64,000 nt of DNA, taken from assembly GCA_963707275.1 (NCBI GenBank), contig CAVPPH010000002.1, forward strand, positions 248,001 to 312,000, written 5' to 3'. Within the stretch, counting starts at the first letter, position 1. Every line of letters starts with the position of its first letter. Shown one piece after another: positions 6,778-15,896 of the stretch. This DNA is from JACKBK01 sp963707275. GTDB lineage: Bacteria; Chloroflexota; Anaerolineae; JAAEKA01. The position numbers and the translations under genes were made by a program. The notes beneath the pieces are model-generated. The model was given only the letters and a program-made list of their open reading frames with translations. It was not told where the DNA came from and did not search any database.

Positions 6778-8517
6778 ATGAACCTGGTCAGAGAATGGCG
6801 GCGGCTGGTAAGCCTTGAGTTCTCCAATTACGGAATCGAAGTCTTCCAGAAGGATCTGTTGGCCGCACTGACCGTTGCGGCAGTCGCCCTGCCGTTGGCG
6901 CTGGCTTTTGGCGTCGCCTCCGGCGCCGATGCTGCGGCCGGCCTTGTGACCGCCGTGGTAGCAGGTATCCTGATCGGAGCACTGGGTGGCGCGCCCTATC
7001 AGATCTCCGGACCTACGGGCGCGATGTCGGCAGTGTTGATCGTGCTGGCGTCGCGCTATGGCCTTCAGGGGATGTGGGTTGCCGGGTTGATCGCCGGCGT
7101 GATTCTTGTTGTGCTTGGTATCTTCCGTCTGGGACGGGTGGTAGCGCTGATCCCCGCGCCTGTGATTTCGGGCTTCACCAGCGGCATCGCCCTCATCATC
7201 GCCTTTGGCCAGATCGACAACGCACTGGGCATCTCCGCGCCGCCGGCGGAAAACGTCATCGACAAGCTGACCTACTACGCCAGCAACGGCATCGATCCTA
7301 ACCTCTATGCTCTGGGGCTGACGCTGCTGGTAATGGCAATCATGCTGCTCTGGCCGCGTCTCCGTTTCTCCCAGCGTATCCCCGGCTCGTTAGTGAGCAT
7401 TGTTGTTGCTACCGCAATCGTCCTGATTGCCGGTCTGGACGTGCCGTCTATCGGGGAGATTCCCCGCAGTATTATCCTGAGCAACCGTCTCAGTCTCGGC
7501 GACATCCCGTGGCCGGAAATACGCAATCTGATTATCCCGGCGATGTCGATTGCCGCGCTGGGAGCCATCGAGAGCCTGCTATGCGGCGCCGTGGGTGGCA
7601 ACATGACGGGAATACGCCTGCACAACAGCGTCGAGTTGGTCGCGCAGGAAATCGGCAACATTGCGATCCCCTTTTTCGGTGGTGTGCCGGCTACGGCGGC
7701 CATCGCCCGCACCAGCGTGAATATCAAGAGCGGCGGCGTTACCCGACTGACCTCGATCCTGCACGGCGTGATCCTGCTGCTGGTGGCGCTGTTGTTCGCG
7801 CCGGCAATCGGGCGGGTTCCACTGGCAGCGCTGGCTGGTGTGCTGATGGTCACGGCCTGGCGCATGAATGAGTGGAGCGCCATCAATTTTTACTTTGGCA
7901 AGCGGCTGAAACACGCGATGCTAGCCTTTCTCATCACGCTGGCGGCCACGGTCTTTCTCGACCTGACGCAAGCAATTTTGATCGGCTTTGGCATCAGTAC
8001 GTTGATCTTCATGTCGCAGATCAGCGACTTGACCGTTTCGCGCCAACCGGTGGATGTAAAGCGGTTGACTAAGGACGGCCAACCCTTCGTGCATCCTAAG
8101 CACACCATCAGCGTCTACTACCTCAGCGGTCCGCTCTTCTTTGCCGCGGCTCGCAAGCTGCTGGATGAGATCGAAGCGCAAGATATACCCGGTGCAAAGA
8201 TTATTTTTTCGATGCGTGGCGTGCCGCTGATCGACGCCACGGGCATCGAGGTGCTGCGCGAGATATGGCATCGCCAGGAAAAGGGCGGCGGCGATCTGCT
8301 GCTGGCAGGCTTGCAGCCACGGGTTGAAAGCCTCTTGCAACGCAGCGGGTTTCTGGACGGCTTCGCTGCGCAACATGTTTTTTGGAGCGCCGACGAAGCA
8401 ATCCGTTCCCTGGGGGCGGTGCTGACACCGGTCGAAAACGAGCCAATGGCTGAGGATAGCATCGACTCGACACTGGTCATCATGCCGCATGAAGATCGAG
8501 CCAACCAGCAGATTTAG
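6778..8517 (+). CDS. SulP family anion transporter with STAS domain
   Basis: 579-residue inner-membrane carrier of the SLC26/SulP family (sulfate, bicarbonate or other anions). Residues about 25-420 are hydrophobic with the family signature ISGPTGAMSAVL in the first third. A cytoplasmic STAS domain (about 443-555) carries MRGVPLIDATGIEVL, where the residue corresponding to the phosphorylatable Ser of SpoIIAA is Ala (DATG). The ATG at 6778 has GGAGG four bases upstream; longer upstream readings would place it before the probable promoter. A GNAT acetyltransferase follows after two bases. Substrate cannot be assigned. Confidence 0.9.
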   Translation: MNLVREWRRLVSLEFSNYGIEVFQKDLLAALTVAAVALPLALAFGVASGADAAAGLVTAVVAGILIGALGGAPYQISGPTGAMSAVLIVLASRYGLQGMWVAGLIAGVILVVLGIFRLGRVVALIPAPVISGFTSGIALIIAFGQIDNALGISAPPAENVIDKLTYYASNGIDPNLYALGLTLLVMAIMLLWPRLRFSQRIPGSLVSIVVATAIVLIAGLDVPSIGEIPRSIILSNRLSLGDIPWPEIRNLIIPAMSIAALGAIESLLCGAVGGNMTGIRLHNSVELVAQEIGNIAIPFFGGVPATAAIARTSVNIKSGGVTRLTSILHGVILLLVALLFAPAIGRVPLAALAGVLMVTAWRMNEWSAINFYFGKRLKHAMLAFLITLAATVFLDLTQAILIGFGISTLIFMSQISDLTVSRQPVDVKRLTKDGQPFVHPKHTISVYYLSGPLFFAAARKLLDEIEAQDIPGAKIIFSMRGVPLIDATGIEVLREIWHRQEKGGGDLLLAGLQPRVESLLQRSGFLDGFAAQHVFWSADEAIRSLGAVLTPVENEPMAEDSIDSTLVIMPHEDRANQQI

Positions 8518-8519
8518 CC

Positions 8520-8981
8520 ATGACTGCACAGATCGATCACCTGTTCAACCACCCCGAACACCGCTCGCTGGTCGCCGGTTGGATCTACCACGAGTTCTGG
8601 CGGGACCGTCCTGGCTACAGTGTCGCGATGTTTGAGGAGTTGCTGCGCAAGGCCGACGATCCAGATCGCATTCCCCTTTCTCTGCTGGCGCTGGTGGATG
8701 GCCAGCCGGCCGGCACCGTCAATCTGGTCCACAACGACGACGAGTCACGGCCGCATCTGCACCCCTGGCTGGCCGCGTTGGTGGTTACGCCGGAGCGGCG
8801 CGGCAGCGGTGTGGGCAGCGCGCTGGTGCGCAGGCTGCTGTGTGACGCGCGGCGGCTGGGGGTCACAGACCTGTACCTCGGCGCCGACATCCCCGACTTC
8901 TACGCTCGCCTGGGCGCTGTGCGTCACGAGCGGGCCAGCGACAGTTTGTGGATCATGCGAATCCCACTCGACGTTGGTTGA
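8520..8981 (+). CDS. GNAT family N-acetyltransferase
   Basis: 153 residues with the acetyl-CoA pyrophosphate loop VTPERRGSGVGSALV (R/Q-x-x-G-x-G/A, about residues 92-106) and a C-terminal DFYARLGAVRH segment typical of small GNAT enzymes. The start codon lies two bases after the SulP stop, so the two are almost certainly co-transcribed. Substrate unknown; small molecules or a protein N-terminus are both possible. Confidence 0.85.
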   Translation: MTAQIDHLFNHPEHRSLVAGWIYHEFWRDRPGYSVAMFEELLRKADDPDRIPLSLLALVDGQPAGTVNLVHNDDESRPHLHPWLAALVVTPERRGSGVGSALVRRLLCDARRLGVTDLYLGADIPDFYARLGAVRHERASDSLWIMRIPLDVG

Positions 8982-8991
8982 ACCCGGCTTC

Positions 8992-9021
8992 TGGACAGCT
9001 TTGGAGGGAGCAGGCTATAAT
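8992..9021 (+). promoter_or_regulatory. promoter of the SH3-DUF5107 lipoprotein gene
   Basis: TGGACA (8992-8997), 18 bases, perfect TATAAT (9016-9021), giving a leader of about 30 bases to the GTG at 9057. Confidence 0.6.
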
Positions 9022-9056
9022 CCTGGCGGCTTCTTCGATCCTATCTGGACCACACC

Positions 9057-10901
9057 GTGCCTCGAAACAACTCCCTGCGATTGTCGCATTTCATTGTTCT
9101 ACCGGTTCTGCTGATTCTGGCAGCCTGCTCGCGGGCAACACCGACGCCGGACCCGACGGCTGTTCCGACAGCGACAGCCGTCGCGGTTGTGGCTGTTCTA
9201 CCGTTTGCCACCCCTACCGCCTCTCCGGCGCCCACGCTGCCGCCAACTGCGACAGCGACCGCCAGCCTCGCGCCGCCAGCGGCCACGGCGTCGCCGACCG
9301 AAACGGCCACACCGTCGCCATCGGTTAACGCTACGCCGCCGGCCGCGTTCGCCGTCATCGTGCGCAACCCGGTCAACCTGCGCGGCGGGCCGGGGGAAGG
9401 GTTCGACGTGGTTGGGCAGGTGATCAGCGGGCAGCGCTATCCCGTGCTGGCCCGCAACGCGGCCGGTACCTGGTGGCAGATCGAGGTCGATGGACTGGCC
9501 GGGTGGGTGTGGAGCGATCTGGTGAGCATCGAGGGCGACCCGGACGGGCCGGCGGTCGTCGAAGCGCCGGTCGAGCCGACCGCGCTGCCGCCGGTGCAGG
9601 TCTACGAGACGACCATCGACATTCTCACCTATCCCTACGCCGCGTTTACCACACAAGCTGTCAACGACGAGTTTGGCTGGACCTATCAGCGCTTCAACCA
9701 GCAGGACTATGAAGCCAGCAGCCCGCGGCCCTACCCCTGGTCCTACCGCGCGGTGGTGCTGGAGAACGAGTACCTGCGCATCACCCTTCTGCCCGATCTG
9801 GGCGGACGCATCTACAGTGTGGTCTTCAAGCCGACGGGTAGCAACGAGCTGTACCAGAATCCGGTCATCAAACCATCGCCGTGGGGACCGGCCGAGCAGG
9901 GCGGCTGGCTGGCGGCCGGCGGCATCGCCTGGGATCTGCCGGTGGCCGAGCACGGCTACGCCTGGGGCGATTCGTGGGGCTACATCACCAATCGCATCGA
10001 CCCGGCCACGGCCAGCGTCACCGTCTTCATGCCCTTCCAGGATCACCTGCGCGCCGAGGTTGATGTCACCCTGCGCAGCGGCGAGGCCGCATTCACGGTC
10101 CAGCCGCGCATTGTCAACCCGACCGATGCGCCGGTCGATTACCAGTTCTGGATCAACGCGCTGCTGGCGCCGGGTCCTGCCAACACCGTCGGGCCGTCGT
10201 TGCGTTTTCTCTTCCCCAGCGACCAGGTGACCGTCCACAGCCGCGGCGATGAAACCTTGCCGGAGCCGCAAGGCGCGCTGGATTGGCCGGTCGCTGACGG
10301 CACGGACTACAGCACGCTGGGCAACTGGGGTCAGTGGCTGGGGATCTTCGAGCGGCCCGCCGCGCACGGACCCTTCACCGGCGTCTACGACGGCGACGCG
10401 GATGAGGGGATGGTGCGCGTTTTCTCACCGGTGGCTGTGCCTGGCAGCAAGGGGTTCGGCCTCGGCTGGTCCGACCCGTTCGACCCTGCGCTTTATACCG
10501 ACGACGACTCAGCTTACGTGGAACTGCACGCGGGCGTCTCGCCCACCTTCTGGGATCAGGCGCGGCTGGCGGCCGGCGAGACCTACACCTGGCAGGAGAC
10601 CTGGTTCCCGGTGGCCGGCATCGGCGGCGTCAGCACCGCCGACGGCAACGGTGCGGTTTATCTGGCGCCGGCGGCCGGCGGTCTGGCTGTCGGTCTGTTC
10701 CCGCGCCAGCCGATCACCGGGCGAGTTGTTCTGACCATCGACGAGGGTGAGGTGCTGGCCCAGGACGTGACTCTTGACCCTGCGCAGCCGTTTTTCCAAC
10801 TTGTCGAGACGGGCGATCTGGCAGCGGGGCAGCGCGCGTCCGTCACGCTGTTTGACCAGGACGGAACGTCGGTGCTACACTACGAGCTGACCTTGCCGTA
10901 G
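9057..10901 (+). CDS. lipoprotein with SH3b and DUF5107 (sugar-mutarotase-like) domains
   Basis: 614 residues. A signal sequence ends in lipobox LILAAC (Cys24), followed by a 70-residue Thr/Pro/Ala-rich linker. A bacterial SH3 domain (about 98-165, NPVNLRGGPGEGF) precedes a DUF5107 region (about 205-480) containing LPDLGGRIYSV, a beta-sandwich fold related to aldose mutarotases and carbohydrate-binding modules. The protein is probably anchored outside the membrane and binds cell-wall or exogenous glycans. GTG start; a separate promoter lies just upstream. The following TPR-propeller gene starts 11 bases after the stop, so they form an operon. Confidence 0.82.
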   Translation: MPRNNSLRLSHFIVLPVLLILAACSRATPTPDPTAVPTATAVAVVAVLPFATPTASPAPTLPPTATATASLAPPAATASPTETATPSPSVNATPPAAFAVIVRNPVNLRGGPGEGFDVVGQVISGQRYPVLARNAAGTWWQIEVDGLAGWVWSDLVSIEGDPDGPAVVEAPVEPTALPPVQVYETTIDILTYPYAAFTTQAVNDEFGWTYQRFNQQDYEASSPRPYPWSYRAVVLENEYLRITLLPDLGGRIYSVVFKPTGSNELYQNPVIKPSPWGPAEQGGWLAAGGIAWDLPVAEHGYAWGDSWGYITNRIDPATASVTVFMPFQDHLRAEVDVTLRSGEAAFTVQPRIVNPTDAPVDYQFWINALLAPGPANTVGPSLRFLFPSDQVTVHSRGDETLPEPQGALDWPVADGTDYSTLGNWGQWLGIFERPAAHGPFTGVYDGDADEGMVRVFSPVAVPGSKGFGLGWSDPFDPALYTDDDSAYVELHAGVSPTFWDQARLAAGETYTWQETWFPVAGIGGVSTADGNGAVYLAPAAGGLAVGLFPRQPITGRVVLTIDEGEVLAQDVTLDPAQPFFQLVETGDLAAGQRASVTLFDQDGTSVLHYELTLP

Positions 10902-10912
10902 ACGGACTTCTC

Positions 10913-12718
10913 ATGCCAGACTTGCCTGAATCGCCTACTTCCTCCACCGCCAGCCGGCGCGGCTCCCGCATTCGTTGGGTGCTCGTTGTCGCGTTCGCCC
11001 TGTTGCTGGCGGCGTGCGCTATCGCGTTTGCTTTCAAGTCGGGAACGGACCGCGGCCTGGCTGAGCGGCAGGCTACTATCGACTCGCAGGTGGCTGCGTA
11101 CATTGCCCAGGGGCTGGATCACGCAGCGGCCGGCCAGCCAGAGCTGGCTGCCGCTGAATTGCAGCAGGCGCTGGCGCTGGACCCACAAAACCAGCAGGCT
11201 CGCGAGGCATTGGACGGACTGGAAATCACCACGACGCCGGCCGTGACGTCCGCGCCGTCGGTCGCTCCGCTGCTGCTGGTTCCGCCCGACAGCGAGCAAC
11301 CGACGCCCGCGCCCGATCTGATCGTGCTCCCAACCGAGCAACTTTTCGGCCAGGCGCAGGTCGCTGCAGAGGCAGGCAACTGGGATGAGGCCCTGGCGAT
11401 CCTAGAGCAATTGCAGGCGTTGGACCCCGCGTATCAACCCGGCGCGATAGATGATCTCCGCTTCGCGACGCTGTCCGGTCAGGCCAAGGCGCTGCTGGCC
11501 GACGACCGCTACGAGGAGGCGCTGCGAATCTACGACCGTGCGCTGGAACTGCGCTCGGATGGCGCTCTGTCAGCGGAACGCGATCTGGTATCGCTCTACA
11601 TCGACGCGCTGAGTCGCTGGCGGCTGGACTGGGAGCAGACGGTGCAGTTTCTGGGGCAGATCTACGAAATCAGGCCTGATTTTCTGGACGTGCGCGAGCG
11701 GCTGGCGGTGGCGCAGGAGTCGTGGGCCAACTCGCTGGGACGCGACGGTCAGTGGTGCGATGCCGTCGATCACTACAAGGCGGCTGTGAACTTCGGCGCA
11801 GCGACCGATGTGGCGTCCAAGCAGGCCGACGCAGTGGAGTTCTGCTCAAACCCGCCGACACCGACCGTCTCGGCTGAAACTGACACGACGCCAGCGCCCG
11901 CCGGTGTTGAAGGCGCCGGCAAGCTCACCTTCGCGACCTATTCACCCCAGTTCGAGCGCTGGTCGGTGTACAGCCTGGCGATGCGTGGCAGCCAGCAGCC
12001 GGCTGTGATCATGCAGGATGCCAGCCAGCCGGTCTGGTCCGCGGACGGTCAGCGGATAGCAGCCCGGTCGGAGCGCAACGACCAGACGGGACTGACCTCG
12101 TTCACGGCCAGCGGCGCCAATCGTCAGCGCCTGACCAGCTTCTTCGAAGACTCGCATCCCAGTTGGTCGCCCGACGGCGGCCAGATCGTGTTCGAATCCA
12201 ACCGCGAGGGAGACCGGCGCTGGCGTATCTACCGCATCACCGCGGGCGGCGCGAACGAGATATTCATGGGCTACGGGCGCTGGCCATCCTGGTCGCCCGA
12301 TGGCAGCGTGATCGCGTACCAGACGTGCGACGACCTTAGCGGGCGCTGCGGTATGTTCCTGATCAACGCCGATGGCTCCAATCCGCGGCCGATCACCTCC
12401 GTGCCCGGCGACGCCATGCCCTCCTGGTCGCCTGATGGCAGCCGGATCGCGTTCGCGTCGGCTGAGCGCGGCGGTGGTTGGGATGTTTACCTGCTGGACG
12501 TGCGCACCGGCAATGTGTCGACACTGGCAACCAGCCCCGGCGTAGACGCTCACCCCGCCTGGTCGCCCGACGGGCGCCAGGTCGCGTACATCTCCAACCG
12601 CGATGGCGTCTGGGCGGTCTACGTGGCTGACGTGGGCAGCGGGCAGTCGCGTCTGGCCGCTGTGCTGCCTGACACGCTGCCGAACTGGTATGAAGCGCGT
12701 CTGAGTTGGGCACGGTAG
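10913..12718 (+). CDS. membrane-anchored TPR and TolB-like beta-propeller protein
   Basis: 601 residues. One membrane segment (about 21-42) follows an Arg-rich start; the rest faces outside. TPR-like helices occur at about 50-95 and 140-300. A TolB/WD40-like PD40 propeller (about 335-600) shows at least five blades with the signature P(S/A/V)WS(P/A)DG. Proteins of this plan are common extracellular scaffolds in Chloroflexota; no enzymatic motif is seen. It is likely co-expressed with the DUF5107 lipoprotein upstream. Confidence 0.8.
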   Translation: MPDLPESPTSSTASRRGSRIRWVLVVAFALLLAACAIAFAFKSGTDRGLAERQATIDSQVAAYIAQGLDHAAAGQPELAAAELQQALALDPQNQQAREALDGLEITTTPAVTSAPSVAPLLLVPPDSEQPTPAPDLIVLPTEQLFGQAQVAAEAGNWDEALAILEQLQALDPAYQPGAIDDLRFATLSGQAKALLADDRYEEALRIYDRALELRSDGALSAERDLVSLYIDALSRWRLDWEQTVQFLGQIYEIRPDFLDVRERLAVAQESWANSLGRDGQWCDAVDHYKAAVNFGAATDVASKQADAVEFCSNPPTPTVSAETDTTPAPAGVEGAGKLTFATYSPQFERWSVYSLAMRGSQQPAVIMQDASQPVWSADGQRIAARSERNDQTGLTSFTASGANRQRLTSFFEDSHPSWSPDGGQIVFESNREGDRRWRIYRITAGGANEIFMGYGRWPSWSPDGSVIAYQTCDDLSGRCGMFLINADGSNPRPITSVPGDAMPSWSPDGSRIAFASAERGGGWDVYLLDVRTGNVSTLATSPGVDAHPAWSPDGRQVAYISNRDGVWAVYVADVGSGQSRLAAVLPDTLPNWYEARLSWAR

Positions 12719-12734
12719 TCGTCTGACGGGCGTT

Positions 12735-12763
12735 TTGACGCGGCGGTGGGATTGCGGTACAAT
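12735..12763 (+). promoter_or_regulatory. promoter of the tRNA cluster
   Basis: TTGACG (12735-12740), 17 bases, TACAAT (12758-12763); tRNA-Pro begins 12 bases later. Confidence 0.72.
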
Positions 12764-12774
12764 GCTGGATATCA

Positions 12775-12850
<76 letters not shown>

Positions 12851-12855
12851 GTGAT

Positions 12856-12926
12856 GCGGGCGTAGCTCAATGGTAGAGCCCCAGCCTTCCAAGCTGGTCG
12901 TGAGGGTTCGATCCCCTTCGCCCGCT
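12856..12926 (+). tRNA. tRNA-Gly (anticodon TCC)
   Basis: Acceptor GCGGGCG/CGCCCGC, anticodon stem CCAGC/GCTGG with loop CTTCCAA, T-arm AGGGTTCGATCCCC. CCA is not encoded. Confidence 0.95.
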
Positions 12927-12938
12927 CTCTTCGTTTAT

Positions 12939-13011
12939 GGGCCCCTAGCTCAGCGGTTAGAGCGGCCGGCTCATAACCGGTTGGTCCTCGGTTCGAATCC
13001 GGGGGGGCCCA
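12939..13011 (+). tRNA. tRNA-Ile2 (anticodon CAT, lysidine type) or elongator Met
   Basis: Acceptor GGGCCCC/GGGGCCC with anticodon loop CTCATAA. The CTCATAA loop, the following TTGGTC and the GGCCCC-like acceptor resemble tRNA-Ile2, whose C34 is converted to lysidine by TilS so it reads AUA; elongator Met usually has TTCATAA. CCA is not encoded. Confidence 0.85.
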
Positions 13012-13091
13012 CAAGCTCGATGACGGCTCCAGCAACGAACTGGGGCCGTTATGCTGTATTCAACAATCACTCTAATGCGAAGGATGGTTCC

Positions 13092-13595
13092 ATGAACGTA
13101 GCCGACATTATGTCCAAAGAGGTCATCAGTGTCCGAGCCGACACCAAGGTTGGCGAAATAGCCCGTCTTTTCCGTGAATACCAACTCAGCGGTCTGCCCG
13201 TGGTCAACGACGCTCACGAGCCCATCGGCGTCATCACCGAGCTGGACATGATCACCCGCCATGCCCGCCCCAAGCTGCCCACCTATCTGCCGCTGCTGGG
13301 CGCGTACATACCGCTGCGCAGCAAGGAATACCAGGAAAGCCTGCGGCGCATCACCGGCGTCGTTGCCCAGGACATCATGACTTCCCCGGTCAACACCATC
13401 GCCCCCGATGCCTCCATCGAGGACCTGGCGACCCAGATGATCAGCAACCGCTCCAATCCGCTGCCTGTGGTGGACGGGTCCGGCAAGATGATCGGCATCG
13501 TCTCGCGCACCGATGTGCTGGCGGTGTTCGAGGAGCTGGACATGCAGCTCGAGGAAGAGATGGAAGAGGGCGACGAGGAACGCAAGGTTGGCTAG
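13092..13595 (+). CDS. tandem CBS-domain protein
   Basis: 167 residues: CBS1 at about 1-62 (VADIMSKEVISVRADTKVGE) and CBS2 at about 93-155 (DIMTSPVNTIAPDASIED, ending GIVSRTDVL), with a Pro-rich loop between and an acidic C-terminus. CBS pairs bind adenosine nucleotides and act as energy or ligand sensors, but stand-alone proteins have no fixed partner. The ATG at 13092 follows AAGGA by seven bases. The gene stands alone after the tRNAs and ends at a palindromic element and a terminator. Confidence 0.88.
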   Translation: MNVADIMSKEVISVRADTKVGEIARLFREYQLSGLPVVNDAHEPIGVITELDMITRHARPKLPTYLPLLGAYIPLRSKEYQESLRRITGVVAQDIMTSPVNTIAPDASIEDLATQMISNRSNPLPVVDGSGKMIGIVSRTDVLAVFEELDMQLEEEMEEGDEERKVG

Positions 13596-13602
13596 CTTCT
13601 CA

Positions 13603-13656
13603 GTTCGTAGTAGGCGCTTCAGCGACCCGAACGGCGCTGAAGCGCCTACTACGAAC
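13603..13656. repeat. palindromic repeat element, copy 1 (GTAGTAGGCGCTTCAGCG family)
   Basis: A 22-bp arm (13603-13624) is exactly complementary to 13635-13656 across a 10-base loop. A second copy with the same core occurs at 50659-50714, so this is an interspersed REP-like element, not a gene-specific terminator. Confidence 0.82.
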
Positions 13657-13659
13657 CGC

Positions 13660-13699
13660 ACGCAAAACGACCGGGCGCAAGCGCCCGGTCGTTTTGCGT
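13660..13699. terminator. bidirectional terminator between the CBS gene and ftcD
   Basis: An 18-bp perfect stem (13660-13677 with 13682-13699) with a CAAG loop; AAAA and TTTT at the two ends make it work in both directions for the convergent genes. Confidence 0.82.
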
Positions 13700-14591
13700 T
13701 TACGCGGTCAGACGGTTTTCCAGCACCTGGTCCGGCTTGAAGCCGTCTAGCTGCAAATACCAGGTCGCGGCGTCCAGCAGCGCCTGCTGCGGGATCAGCC
13801 CCACCAGCTCGCTGTGGCTGATCAACACGCCGTAGCGGATCGCCTCACGGCGTACCAGTTCCACGACCACATGCAGCGCCGTCTTGTTGAAGTCTGTCAG
13901 GTTCATCGAGACCTGCGCCTGGCCGTCCACCAGCACACCCATGGCTTGCACGAAGCGCAGGCCGCCGCTGGAATGGCGCACAGTCTTGGCGATCTTCTTG
14001 GCGATCTCCACGTTGTCGCTGTTGAGGTAGACGTTGAAGGCGATCAGGAATGCACGCGCTCCTACGGCTGTCGCGCCGGCCGACCCCAGCCGCTGTGGCC
14101 CGAAGTCAGGGTCGCGCGCCGGATCGCTGCCGATGCTGTCGCGGATGCCCTCGAACTCGCCACGGCGCACATCGGGCAAGTTGATCGCGCTCTGGACGGC
14201 TGGCGGCCTGTCCGTAGAGGTAGACCGGGATATCCAACTCCTGTCCCATCCGCTGGCCCAGCCGGCGCGCAAGCTGCGCGCAGTCGTCCATGGTCACGCC
14301 GCGCACCGGGATGAACGGGATCACGTCGGTCGCTCCCATACGCGGGTGTTCGCCGCTGTGCTGATTCATGTCGATCAGCCCGGCGGCGATGCGCGCGCCC
14401 TGAAAGGCCGCCTCCAGCACTGCATCCGGCTGGCCCACGAAGGTGACGACCGTGCGGTTGTGATCGGCGTCAGACTGCACGTCTAACAAGTGTGCGCCGG
14501 GCACCGATGTAATGCCCGCGACGATGGCGTCGATCACCTCCCGCCGCCGGCCTTCGCTGAAATTGGGGACACACTCTACGATCTGTTGCAT
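13700..14591 (-). CDS. ftcD: glutamate formiminotransferase; one frameshift
   Basis: Transfers a formimino group between glutamate and tetrahydrofolate (histidine breakdown or one-carbon supply). The protein begins QQIVECVPNFSEGRRREVIDAI, the family N-terminal signature, and continues with MGATDVIPFIPV. At about 14184-14192 one extra base (GAGCGCGATC) breaks the frame; skipping it restores RPERINLPDVRRGEFEG and the C-terminal half to 13700. Corrected length is 296 residues, that is the transferase module without the cyclodeaminase domain of the bifunctional enzyme. No hut genes are nearby. Confidence 0.87.
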
Positions 14592-14779
14592 GGTGGATGT
14601 TCTCCGTTTTTCGTCGTTGTGATAGACTCAGGTTGCTGTGATTGACACGTGAGGCATGAAACGTGAACGCAGCGTTATCGGCTCACGCGTTGGGTCTCGC
14701 GTCTTGCGACTCACGTGTCACGTTATCGCACCGGATAAACAGTGCTTGTTTGCGCTCAACCAACTCCAAGAGGTAGCTT

Positions 14780-15277
14780 ATGTCGCTAGAACCAAAACGT
14801 GCTTCCGAGTTGGCCGTCGAGATGACGCAGATCATCCTGCCGTCGCACGCCAACGGGCTGAATACCATCTTCGGCGGCCAGGTGGCCGCCTGGATCGACA
14901 TCTGCGCGGGCGTGGCAGCCATGCGGCACGCCCGCCACGTAGCCGTCACCGCGTCCATGGACGACTTGCACTTCCTGGCGCCAGCGCATGTCGGCGAGGT
15001 GTTGATCCTGCGGGCGCATGTCAATCGCGCGTTTGGCACGTCAATGGAAATCGGTGTCCGCGTCGACGCCGAAAACCCGCTGACCGGCGAGCAGCGCCAC
15101 ACCGCCACCGCGTATCTGACCTTCGTCGCGCTGGATACGGAGGGTCAGCGAACTCCCGTGCCGCCGCTGCTGCCGGAGACGGAGGCTGAGAAGCGCCGAT
15201 TCCAGCAGGCGCAACAGCGGCGCATCTGGCGTCTCGAACGGCGGCAGATGCACTTGCAGACGGACGACGGGGATTGA
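14780..15277 (+). CDS. acyl-CoA thioesterase, hotdog fold (YciA-like)
   Basis: 165 residues. The stretch HANGLNTIFGGQVAAWIDICAG (about 22-43) is the family motif, with the catalytic Asp in the helix, and HFLAPAHVGEVLILRA follows. It hydrolyses acyl-CoA to free acid and CoA, probably in the cytosol. AGAGG lies eight bases before the ATG. The C-terminal 40 residues are charged, as in YciA. It is divergent from ftcD; the spacer between them holds an 11-bp inverted repeat (TGACACGTGAG, 14643 and 14711) that could be a binding site. Confidence 0.85.
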   Translation: MSLEPKRASELAVEMTQIILPSHANGLNTIFGGQVAAWIDICAGVAAMRHARHVAVTASMDDLHFLAPAHVGEVLILRAHVNRAFGTSMEIGVRVDAENPLTGEQRHTATAYLTFVALDTEGQRTPVPPLLPETEAEKRRFQQAQQRRIWRLERRQMHLQTDDGD

Positions 15278-15365
15278 TATCGTGTGCCGCCAACGTCCGC
15301 CCTGAATGAATTCACGGCCTGACAAGCCGAAGCATGCTAAAGCAAGCTGCACAGAAACGAACCGT

Positions 15366-15388
15366 AGCCTGCTTTGAGCAGGCTTTTC
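15366..15388 (+). terminator. terminator after the thioesterase gene
   Basis: AGCCTGCT/AGCAGGCT with a TTG loop, then TTTT. It lies within a larger palindrome-rich stretch (15300-15420) that also contains GCCGGATTCATCCGGC, so it may be part of another interspersed element. Confidence 0.6.
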
Positions 15389-15405
15389 TGTACCAGACGC
15401 CGGAT

Positions 15406-15888
15406 TCATCCGGCGGCTACGCCAACGCAGATCACCCGCGCGATCACGCGCCAACCTCGAAATCGTTGCAACGCAACGCCCGCCTGCGCCAGGAACGCCA
15501 CCGAGTTGGCGTCGGGGTACGCGCCGGCGTAGACAACCCGCTTCAGGCCGGCGTTGATGATCATCTTTGCGCAGGTGAGGCAAGGTTGGTGCGTCACATA
15601 GATCGCGCCGCCGGCCACGCTGACCCCGTGCTGCGCCGCCTGGATAATTGCGTTCTGCTCGGCGTGCAGTGTGCGCACACAGTGGCCGTCTACCATGAGA
15701 TGGCCGATCTCGTCGCAGTGCGGCAGCCCGGCCGGCGAGCCGTTGTAGCCGGTGGTCAGGATGCGCCGGTCCTTGACGATGATCGCGCCGACCCGCGCTC
15801 GGTCGCAGGTGCTGCGCGTGGCAACTTGCAGCGTGATGCCCATGAAGTAGTCGTCCCACGATGGGCGTTTGTGCGGCTGATCTGACAT
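15406..15888 (-). CDS. dCMP deaminase (ComEB-like)
   Basis: 160-residue zinc enzyme that converts dCMP to dUMP for thymidylate synthesis. Zinc ligands and catalytic acid are visible as H75-A-E77 and P102-C103-x2-C106; N-terminal RPSWDDYFMGI and TGYNGSPAGLPHC are family hallmarks. The ATG at 15888 is used because the upstream gene ends eight bases earlier; a longer reading would overlap it by about 100 bases. Last gene of the leftward run from dksA. Confidence 0.9.
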   Translation of the reverse strand: MSDQPHKRPSWDDYFMGITLQVATRSTCDRARVGAIIVKDRRILTTGYNGSPAGLPHCDEIGHLMVDGHCVRTLHAEQNAIIQAAQHGVSVAGGAIYVTHQPCLTCAKMIINAGLKRVVYAGAYPDANSVAFLAQAGVALQRFRGWRVIARVICVGVAAG

Positions 15889-15896
15889 TCTTCGCG

